A stretch of 64,000 nt of DNA. Source: Thiomicrospira sp. XS5 (GTDB taxonomy: Bacteria > Pseudomonadota > Gammaproteobacteria > Thiomicrospirales > Thiomicrospiraceae). A model generated the notes under the pieces. That model did not search any database and had not been told where the DNA came from. It was given only the letters and a program-made list of their open reading frames with translations. The first letter of the stretch is position 1, and each line of letters opens with the position of its first letter. Position numbers and translations under genes: made by a program. This document shows, piece after piece, positions 51,737 to 64,000 of the stretch. Location of the stretch: positions 434,001 through 498,000 of the forward strand of contig NZ_LQBO01000001.1 in assembly GCF_001507555.1 (NCBI RefSeq). The letters are read 5' to 3'.

Positions 51737-53724
51737 TGGACGCCTGGTTGCAATGGGAGTGGCGCGACGCGACGACGCTGTGGTTTTTATTGGCGCCGTT
51801 GGTGTGGGGGCTGGTTTCGACTTGGTTGCGACGCCGTCAAACCGCGCAATACGCCGAAAGCCATTTACTGCCTTGGGTGAAGGTCACGCCGGAGGCGTTA
51901 TTGGCCGAAGCGGCACAGGTGGAACAGGCCACACAAAAACGTAAATTGGCCAGGCCTGGGCGTTTTGTGCGCGGCCTGTGGCGATTTGTAGCTGGGTTGT
52001 TCCAGCCGAAATGGTTGCTGTCGTTGGCGTGGATGTGTTTGATTATCGCCTTGGCAGGGCCGCGTACCTTGGTGCCGTCCCCACAGGAATCGACGCGTGC
52101 CGGTGTCGATATTCTGGTGGCGTTGGACACTTCCCGCTCTATGCTGGTTCAAGATGTGGCACCGAACCGTTTCTTGCAAGCCCGTGCCTTGGTGGAATCG
52201 TTGGCCAATCGTTTGGAACCGGATGACCGTTTGGGACTGATGGTGTTTGCCGGTCGGCCGCATTTGGTGGCGCCTTTGTCATTTGACCGAGCCTTGTTCG
52301 AGCATTATCTGAACTTGGTGCGTCCCGGCATTTTGCCGACGCGCGGTTCCGATGAAGAAGCTGCCGTGGCGTTTGGTTTGGAACATCTCAAACAGACAGC
52401 CGGCCCCGCCAAGGTACTGTTGATGTTTACCAATGGTCAGCCGGCTCCGGAGTCGCTGGAAGCGGTTTCCGAGCGATTGAAAGCGGCGGTGGCTTCGGCC
52501 AAGGAAAGTCAAACCCGGGTGGTGTTGGTTGGTGTCGGACGTGAAACCCCCAGCCCGATACCGTCAATGGAGCATCCAAGCGGCACGGTGTATGTGCATG
52601 GTCGTCAGGTGCGTTCCCAGCTGGAAAGCGCGGAATTGACCAAACTGGCAACGCAGTTGGGCGGGGATTATGTGACGGCGAACCGTTCCGGTGACTTTTT
52701 GGAACAACTGTTGAATTTGGTGGCACAACAGGCGGAAAAACGTACTTTCCAAGCCTCTCAGCCGGTGTGGCAGGATCATGCGGAAGGCTTTCTTTGGGCG
52801 GCGTTTTTCGCGTTATTGTGGAGTTTTTTCCCGGTCAAACGACGTTTTGTCGATCAACGCTTTTCAGCAAAAAGCAGCTCGAAAGCCAACCTAACGGTTG
52901 GGCTGGTGGGCGTCGCCTTGATGAGCGGGCTTCAACCGGAGCCGGTGTGGGCGGACACTCAGGTGGGCACCGCTCAAAAGGCGTATGAGGCGTTTCAATC
53001 ACAGGATTACGATACGGCTCAGGAAACTTATAACGAATTATCGACGTATCAAGGCTTGTTCGGGGCCGGTGCGGCCGCATACCGCAATAAAGACTTCGAA
53101 TCTTCGGTGGCGTATTTTCGTGACGCCGCCGTGCTGGGATTGACGGATACCGACCGAGCTCAGGCCTTGTTCAATTTGGGGAACAGTTATTATCAGGCCG
53201 GTCTCTTGCCACAGGCGATTGAAGCCTATGAACAGGCGTTGGTGTATCAGCCGGATTACGATAAAGCCAAACATAATTTAGCCTTGGCAAAGCGTCAACG
53301 ACAACGGCAAAGTGGCCAGCAACAAAATGAAGAACAAGGCGACGGTCAAGGCGAAGGCACCACCAGCCGGGATGCCGAGGGCGCGTTTTACGGCGGACAG
53401 CGGCCGAACCCGGATGAAGTGGGCGAAGGGGCGTCCGGTGATGCGCCGGAAGGCGAGAAGGACGGTCGGGAATTCGTCTTGCCGGATCAGCCGGAAGGCA
53501 CGGACTTTTCATTGGAGTCGGGGTCTCAAATGCAATTAAACGACACCGCCAATGCGATTTTGGACCAACAACAGCGGGTGCGCCGTATTGAACAATTTGA
53601 GCACGATATGCAGAAAGTGGACGATAACCAGTCGTTATTATTGAAAAACCTGTTTGAGCGAGAGGAAGGCTTCCAGGCCTCGCAGGACGAACCGCATCCA
53701 TTGCCGGGGGTGAAACCATGGTAA
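51736..53724 (+). CDS. VWA-TPR protein (BatB/BatC-like fusion), copy 2
   Basis: 662 residues from ATG at 51736, with AGGAGG 7 bases upstream. A VWA domain with intact D-T-S-R-S (DILVALDTSRSMLVQDVAPNRFL) is flanked by membrane helices, then TPR repeats (ALFNLGNSYYQAGLLPQAIEAYEQALVYQP) and a Gln/Gly/Glu-rich tail. Same architecture as copy 1. The CCAGGCCTGG at 51950 is read in a third phase, Ala-Arg-Pro-Gly. Confidence 0.88.
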   Translation: MDAWLQWEWRDATTLWFLLAPLVWGLVSTWLRRRQTAQYAESHLLPWVKVTPEALLAEAAQVEQATQKRKLARPGRFVRGLWRFVAGLFQPKWLLSLAWMCLIIALAGPRTLVPSPQESTRAGVDILVALDTSRSMLVQDVAPNRFLQARALVESLANRLEPDDRLGLMVFAGRPHLVAPLSFDRALFEHYLNLVRPGILPTRGSDEEAAVAFGLEHLKQTAGPAKVLLMFTNGQPAPESLEAVSERLKAAVASAKESQTRVVLVGVGRETPSPIPSMEHPSGTVYVHGRQVRSQLESAELTKLATQLGGDYVTANRSGDFLEQLLNLVAQQAEKRTFQASQPVWQDHAEGFLWAAFFALLWSFFPVKRRFVDQRFSAKSSSKANLTVGLVGVALMSGLQPEPVWADTQVGTAQKAYEAFQSQDYDTAQETYNELSTYQGLFGAGAAAYRNKDFESSVAYFRDAAVLGLTDTDRAQALFNLGNSYYQAGLLPQAIEAYEQALVYQPDYDKAKHNLALAKRQRQRQSGQQQNEEQGDGQGEGTTSRDAEGAFYGGQRPNPDEVGEGASGDAPEGEKDGREFVLPDQPEGTDFSLESGSQMQLNDTANAILDQQQRVRRIEQFEHDMQKVDDNQSLLLKNLFEREEGFQASQDEPHPLPGVKPW

Positions 53725-55202
53725 ACCTTTGGCGGCGTTTTGGGGTTCTCATCGGGTTCGGGTTATTTTTACCAGGCCTGGTGTTAGCGGACAGCCGTAT
53801 GTATCCGGAAGAAGTGGTGCTTGGGAATCCGGTGACCTGGATTATCAGCGGCGAGCAGGTGGAAAACGATTTTGAACAGCTTGATTTAAGCGTGTTGAAA
53901 CAACATTTTGTCATCCATGATATTGAAGGGGGCTCTAGCCGTTTACGCCTTCGACTCTACCCTTATGAGGCCGGGGTGTTTCAATTACCGGCCATGCATC
54001 ATGGCGGGCTCCACGTGAAACCCATCACCATTCATGTGCAGGAAAACCCGGAAGTTTCTGTTACTTGGCAGGCACCGCAAAAACAGGCCTATCCGGACGA
54101 AGTGCTGTATTGGCGCGCCGATGTTTCGGCCAAAGGGGAGAATATTCCAATCCGTGCGTTACCGACGGAGAATGACCCGAATCAAGTGTATCAATGGCTG
54201 GGGACGGCGGAGCCGAAAGCCGACCATACCTTGTTTGATAACCATGTGCGCTTGGTTTCCGCGGTGCGTTTTCTGAAGCCGGGCGCCTATTCCTTGCCGT
54301 CACCGGGGGTGCGGGTGGATTCATCGGCGTATCGGCATGAATTATTCTTTGCGCCACCACAAACGGTTCAGGTAAGGCCGATGCCCTCCTATTTACCGGC
54401 GGTGTTGCCGGTTGGTCAGGTCTCGTTAAGCGCCGATTTCAACCCATTTTGGGTGGTGACAGGGGATTTGTACCACTGGGTTTGGCGCTTGAACGGGCAG
54501 AATGTCACCGATGAGCAGTTGCCGAATCTGGCCTCGCAACTCACCGATACCGAGGGGTTTGAATGGTTGATGCCGACGGTGGAGCGGACTCAGGCGGTGA
54601 CCGAGTCCGGTTTGATGAGCCGGGCGGAAATCGACCAGCCATTTCGAATTTTGGAATACGGCTGGGTGCGTTTGCCGGCGTTGCGTGTGACCTATTTCAA
54701 TCCGCAAAGCGGTCGTTTGGAGGATGTGGTTTTCCCGGCGCAGTCGATGGTGGCCTTGCCGGGCGCAGTGATTGTGTTCGGGCAATTATTATTGGCGTTA
54801 CTGGCACTTCTGAGTTTGAGAGCGGTTTGGTTGGGGCTGCGGGAAGCGTTTTTGAAGTGGCGTTTGCTAGCCGGTTTGAAGCAGGCCGACAGTGTGCTTC
54901 AGGTTTGGCAACAAGTGGATGCCTGGTCGCGTCGCCAGCTGAGGCATCGACAAAATGGCCAGGCCTGGCCGGTTCCGGTTATATCAAAAGACGTTTCCGA
55001 TTCGCCGCAACCGAGCCTGGGAAGCTGGTTGCAAGTGTTTGAATCCGAGTACGGTGACAATGCACAGGCGCGGACGCTGGTGGAGACGCTGAATGAATAT
55101 TTCTATTCAGAACGCCATCCGGCGGTGAAGTTGGCGGCCCAGGATTGGGCCAAGTCGTTACCGCTGCTTAAAGTGTCGTTCAGTCGTTTGCGCCGTTTTT
55201 GA
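53718..55202 (+). CDS. batD: BatD-like protein, copy 2
   Basis: 494 residues with signal peptide (LIGFGLFLPGLVLADS), beta-sandwich segments (YPEEVVLGNPVTWIISGEQ, EAGVFQLPAMHHGGL, QAYPDEVLYWRADV), one membrane helix (GAVIVFGQLLLALLALLSL) and a cytoplasmic tail. It closes the second MoxR operon and overlaps the convergent 85-residue membrane gene by 23 bp. Two CCAGGCCTGG copies (53772, 54959) are read Pro-Gly-Leu and Gln-Ala-Trp. Confidence 0.83.
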   Translation: MVNLWRRFGVLIGFGLFLPGLVLADSRMYPEEVVLGNPVTWIISGEQVENDFEQLDLSVLKQHFVIHDIEGGSSRLRLRLYPYEAGVFQLPAMHHGGLHVKPITIHVQENPEVSVTWQAPQKQAYPDEVLYWRADVSAKGENIPIRALPTENDPNQVYQWLGTAEPKADHTLFDNHVRLVSAVRFLKPGAYSLPSPGVRVDSSAYRHELFFAPPQTVQVRPMPSYLPAVLPVGQVSLSADFNPFWVVTGDLYHWVWRLNGQNVTDEQLPNLASQLTDTEGFEWLMPTVERTQAVTESGLMSRAEIDQPFRILEYGWVRLPALRVTYFNPQSGRLEDVVFPAQSMVALPGAVIVFGQLLLALLALLSLRAVWLGLREAFLKWRLLAGLKQADSVLQVWQQVDAWSRRQLRHRQNGQAWPVPVISKDVSDSPQPSLGSWLQVFESEYGDNAQARTLVETLNEYFYSERHPAVKLAAQDWAKSLPLLKVSFSRLRRF

Positions 55203-55437
55203 GGGCGCCGAAGGTCTGACGGTATTTTTTATAAGCAATCGCTAAGGCGTAAATTAACGCGATCCAGATAATGGTTTGCCCGGCATAAGATAGGCCGATG
55301 GAAAAGGTGTTTTCACGGATAAAACTGGGCACCATCAGCAGAACGCCGAGCACCCAGCCCAGAAAAATGGTTTTCAAGGCGATTTTCAAAATGCCTTTCA
55401 TTAACAGTTGTTTGTGTTCTTTGGATCCGATTTCCAT
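55180..55437 (-). CDS. Small membrane protein, 85 aa
   Basis: Two hydrophobic segments (IFLGWVLGVLLMVPSFI and AGQTIIWIALIYALAIAY) with charged ends. Its 3' end overlaps the convergent batD gene by 23 bp. No family recognised. It lies 34 bp after trxC on the same strand. Confidence 0.6.
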   Translation of the reverse strand: MEIGSKEHKQLLMKGILKIALKTIFLGWVLGVLLMVPSFIRENTFSIGLSYAGQTIIWIALIYALAIAYKKYRQTFGALKNGAND

Positions 55438-55470
55438 AGTCTTTCCTTGCCGTTGGAAGAAGTGATCCGA

Positions 55471-55893
55471 TTATAGAGCACTTTTGACCCAATTCACAAA
55501 ACTTCCCAAATCCATCGCACCGGATTGGCGGGTGATTTCCTGGCCGTTTTTGAAAATGGCCAAGGTCGGGATGGAACGAATATTGAACTGAGCGGCCACC
55601 TGTTGTTCATTTTCGGTATTGATTTTCACCAAGCGGGCATGAGGTTCCAATTGGGCCGCAGCCTGAGAAAAGGTGGGTGCGAACATTTTGCACGGGCCGC
55701 ACCAAGGCGCCCAGAAATCGACCACCAACGGTTGGTCGGTTTTTTGCAAGGCGCGCAGGAATTGCTGGCCGGTCATTTCCACCGGCTGGCCGGTGAAGAC
55801 GGGGTGTTTGCATTTTCCGCAATTGGGCGACTCAGAGAGTTTTTCGTCTGGAATGCGGTTGAGTCCGCCGCAGTGTGGGCACATGATAATCAT
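55471..55893 (-). CDS. trxC: Thioredoxin 2
   Basis: 140 residues. The N-terminal zinc finger has cysteines 5, 8, 25 and 28 (CPHC...CGKC), and the active site is WCGPC (64-68). This domain order identifies TrxC and not TrxA. It reduces cytoplasmic disulfides and is often induced by oxidative stress. AGGAA lies 8 bases before the ATG. Confidence 0.95.
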   Translation of the reverse strand: MIIMCPHCGGLNRIPDEKLSESPNCGKCKHPVFTGQPVEMTGQQFLRALQKTDQPLVVDFWAPWCGPCKMFAPTFSQAAAQLEPHARLVKINTENEQQVAAQFNIRSIPTLAIFKNGQEITRQSGAMDLGSFVNWVKSAL

Positions 55894-55980
55894 GGTTGGG
55901 TTCCTCTAAAAGTTTGCTTAAGCGCGTTTGATAAGGCTAATTTCTGATTTAATAGGGACGATGACGCACCTTTCAAGCGT

Positions 55981-56436
55981 TTATTCCAACCAGTCCGGTT
56001 TGGGACTTTCCCGTTTACCGGCTTCAAACCCTTCGTCAACAAAGCCGTGCAAGGTGAGATCGTGGCTGTGAATCAGCTCGATCAATTTTGGGTTGTCGGC
56101 GGTCAGTTTCGCTTCCACACCGTTTTCAATCGCGCGATATTCCATTCGGATCTGATCTTTATATTCGAATAAGGCCGCGAACAGCGGATCCCAGGAGCGG
56201 ATGGCGCGCCCCATGCCAAAGCGTTTTTCCATGCCTTCAACATGCGCCTGTAATACTTTCGCCAGTTCCGGATCGTCGCTGGTGGTGCGGGCAATAATGC
56301 CGTTTTCCAGCCGTTCGGTTTTGCGGGATAAGGCTTGGTGGTGTTCCAAGAGTTTTGAGAAGAGGGCTTGGTCTTGGCGATGTTGTTCATCGGTGCCGTG
56401 CCCGTGACGATAAGGTTTTCCGTTAACCGTTTTCAT
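55981..56436 (-). CDS. Uncharacterised protein with an internal duplication
   Basis: 151 residues from ATG at 56436 (GAGG about 8 bases upstream). Two halves repeat a pattern R-x-x-E-N-G-[IV]-x-A-x-x-T-x-D-[DN]-P-x-L-...-H: TERLENGIIARTTSDDPELAKVLQAH and YRAIENGVEAKLTADNPKLIELIHSH, about 60 residues apart. The protein is His-rich (HGHGTDEQHRQD, EHH) and has no cysteine or signal peptide. Metal binding is conceivable. I know no function for it. Confidence 0.7.
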   Translation of the reverse strand: MKTVNGKPYRHGHGTDEQHRQDQALFSKLLEHHQALSRKTERLENGIIARTTSDDPELAKVLQAHVEGMEKRFGMGRAIRSWDPLFAALFEYKDQIRMEYRAIENGVEAKLTADNPKLIELIHSHDLTLHGFVDEGFEAGKRESPKPDWLE

Positions 56437-56487
56437 AAGCAATGCCTCGTTGAAAAGGGAGGTGAGGGTTTATTTTAGACAAAAAAA

Positions 56488-56512
56488 AGCGCGATAGGGT
56501 CAGTATCGCGCT
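56488..56512 (-). terminator. Rho-independent terminator, minus strand
   Basis: Stem AGCGCGATA (56488-56496) pairs with TATCGCGCT (56504-56512); on the minus strand eight T follow. It would end minus-strand transcripts from the 56753-57088 gene. Confidence 0.85.
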
Positions 56513-56514
56513 TC

Positions 56515-56740
56515 GTTCTATCTGAGGAGCGGATTCAAAAAGCTGAGGAGACCATTTTGAATCACAATTAATTTTGAGGTTTTAAGGGTAAAACCAACTT
56601 AACGTCATCCTTTTCATTAAGCTTGAGTTCAGTGTATTGGTTTCAATGGAGTTGGTCAATTCGATAAGCTTGAAGGAGTATGAAGGACTCTTGAAGGAAG
56701 TGTGTCCAATATGAAAAACCGCCAGGCCTGGCGGTTTTCT
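56515..56740 (+). ncRNA. Candidate Csr/Rsm-type small RNA
   Basis: A gene-free stretch with seven GGA triplets in about 225 bases. Hairpin GATTCAAAA / TTTTGAATC (56532-56563) has GGA in its loop, and AAGGAGT / ACTCTT near 56671-56690 exposes another. GGTTTTA / TAAAACC (56578-56595) forms a third stem. The plus-strand terminator hairpin at 56715-56738 would end the transcript. GGA in loops is how RsmY/CsrB-type RNAs bind CsrA. No clear promoter was found. Confidence 0.3.
56715..56738. terminator. Bidirectional hairpin built on CCAGGCCTGG
   Basis: A perfect 24-bp palindrome AAAACCG-CCAGGCCTGG-CGGTTTT, same sequence as that at 16654-16677. It lies 15 bp after the stop of the minus-strand 111-residue gene and could also end a plus-strand small RNA. 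Confidence 0.6.
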
Positions 56741-56752
56741 GTGCTGTTTCCG

Positions 56753-57088
56753 TTAAACTGGAATGTCGTTTTGTGACGCCATATAGTTGGCGCGCAATTG
56801 CAAATCCGATGCGGAACTCAAGTTGTTAGTGGCTTGGTTCGCGTCAACGGGTGCATCTTCGACCGATTGCATATCGTTGACTGTCTGACTTTTCACCAAA
56901 TCACGATAATCGACGGCTTGTGCTTTCGATTGGTCGGATAAAGTCACCGTCGTGTTATTGGCGGAAGACGTTTCGGCCGTGGTTTTATCGGTCACTTTCG
57001 GCTCTTTCGCCAAAACATCCGTCAAGCCGTTTGCCTGGGTATAAAGCGCCTGAGTGGCCGAAGCCAAAGTAGGGTTGACGTTGTTCAT
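56753..57088 (-). CDS. Small hydrophilic protein of unknown function, 111 aa
   Basis: Rich in Ala, Asn, Ser, Thr and Gln, with no cysteine, signal peptide or membrane helix. It has a near-perfect ribosome-binding site (AAGGAGG) 6-7 bases before ATG and an AT-rich upstream region with TATAAT, so it is probably well expressed. It ends in two terminators. No family recognised; its composition resembles extended or secreted-appendage proteins. Confidence 0.65.
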   Translation of the reverse strand: MNNVNPTLASATQALYTQANGLTDVLAKEPKVTDKTTAETSSANNTTVTLSDQSKAQAVDYRDLVKSQTVNDMQSVEDAPVDANQATNNLSSASDLQLRANYMASQNDIPV

Positions 57089-57305
57089 AATGACCTCCTT
57101 AAATCCATTAAGGGTGCGTGTATAAAATAATCTATTGATTTCATTATATTAAAAAAATATAAAAAGTCCAATAAGTATTTGTTTCGGTAAGAAATTCAGA
57201 CATTTTTTCGAATACTGACCCTAGGTACAATTGTTTGTTGTTTTCGTTTCGTTAAAATTGAATCAAATCAAAGAATTCTGTCTCGTTTTTTAGAGGGTTA
57301 AAGCT

Positions 57306-63701
<6,396 letters not shown>

Positions 63702-63718
63702 TGACGATTGTTTTATTT

Positions 63719-63747
63719 AAAAAAGGTACCAAAAGGTGCCTTTTTTA
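63719..63747 (+). terminator. Rho-independent terminator of the adhesin gene
   Basis: Stem AAAAAAGGTACC / GGTGCCTTTTTT with loop AAAA, followed by ATT, 18 bp after the adhesin stop. Confidence 0.88.
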
Positions 63748-63845
63748 TTCCGTGCTCAAGAACTCGGGAAGTTGATAAAAGTTTAATTTACCCTTCTTTT
63801 TTTTGATAATATGATTTTTCATAAAACTGCGTAGGTTTGCTCGAT

Positions 63846-64000
63846 ATGTCTCAGACCCGGTCTGTCAAAAATCCGATTTATATTCAGGATGATTTATCGG
63901 ATATTAAATTGATTTGTGAAGAAGGTTCTTTGTCGGTTTTTTCGGCCAAACAAGTATCGGATGGCAAGGCCGGCAAGCAGACAGTGCGGGTTCTGACGGA
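63846..64000 (+). CDS. Start of an unidentified gene, cut by the right edge
   Basis: Open from ATG at 63846 to the window end (51 codons), beginning MSQTRSVKNPIYIQDDLSDI. It follows the adhesin terminator by about 100 bp. The visible part has no signal peptide or domain I can assign. In LapA-type loci such a position can hold a secretion ATPase or regulator, but nothing visible supports that. Confidence 0.55.
   Translation, partial: MSQTRSVKNPIYIQDDLSDIKLICEEGSLSVFSAKQVSDGKAGKQTVRVLT

Overview
The window is a gene-dense stretch of bacterial chromosome with about 50 genes and short intergenic gaps. The gene content fits a gammaproteobacterium: oligopeptidase A (PrlC), the LplT/Aas pair, CmoA/CmoB/CmoM tRNA modification, a FecI/FecR/FecA-type iron module and RegB/RegA. 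The Mrp antiporter, the RegBA redox regulators and the ArsR-rhodanese regulator suggest a respiratory, possibly sulfur-oxidising marine lineage of the Thiomicrospira/Hydrogenovibrio kind. That placement is an inference from gene content; no rRNA or tRNA gene was seen.

Layout. 1-7.5 kb: the 5' part of an MrpA-type antiporter gene cut by the left edge, a Na/Pi-cotransporter, small proteins, YjbQ, a palindromic MITE-like element, prlC and a DUF2905 protein. 7.5-16.6 kb: an iron or siderophore region on the minus strand (ECF sigma factor, FecR, a possible HemP-like protein, a PepSY/flavodoxin/reductase fusion, a TonB-dependent receptor, an exported tetrapyrrole-methylase-like protein, an APC permease), headed by a Fur-box-like palindrome. 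16.8-23.1 kb: a copper/redox region (MbnP, MbnH and an outer-membrane protein on plus; a PCuAC-CpxP fusion and RegA/RegB on minus). Two sites resembling RegA/RegR boxes lie in front of mbnP and of the PCuAC gene. 23.5-27 kb: lplT-aas lysophospholipid recycling. 27.2-34.4 kb: a complete MoxR-DUF58-DUF4381-VWA-VWA/TPR-BatD operon on minus. 34.6-47.9 kb: a binding-protein/hybrid-kinase pair, cmoA-cmoB, a YciI-like gene, cmoM-nuclease-MltC, a PAS-GGDEF protein, a secreted hydrolase, and an ArsR-rhodanese regulator divergent from an MFS transporter with a clear operator and promoter between them. 48.1-55.2 kb: a second complete MoxR/Bat operon on plus with the same gene order. 55.2-64 kb: thioredoxin 2, small proteins, a possible Csr-type small RNA, a 2131-residue LapA-like adhesin with two near-identical vWA units, and the start of one more gene at the right edge.

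The strongest unexplained signal is the 10-bp palindrome CCAGGCCTGG, found 25 times exactly (about 0.06 expected by chance in 64 kb). It occurs inside genes in all three reading-frame phases and in intergenic hairpins, often with TTTT exactly four bases beyond the core (CCAGGCCTGGNNGTTTT). It behaves like a DNA-uptake signal or a HIP1-type iterated palindrome. Other notable items are the duplicated Bat operons, the proposed RegBA-copper circuit, the exported tetrapyrrole methylase and the adhesin's LapG-type TAAG cleavage site.
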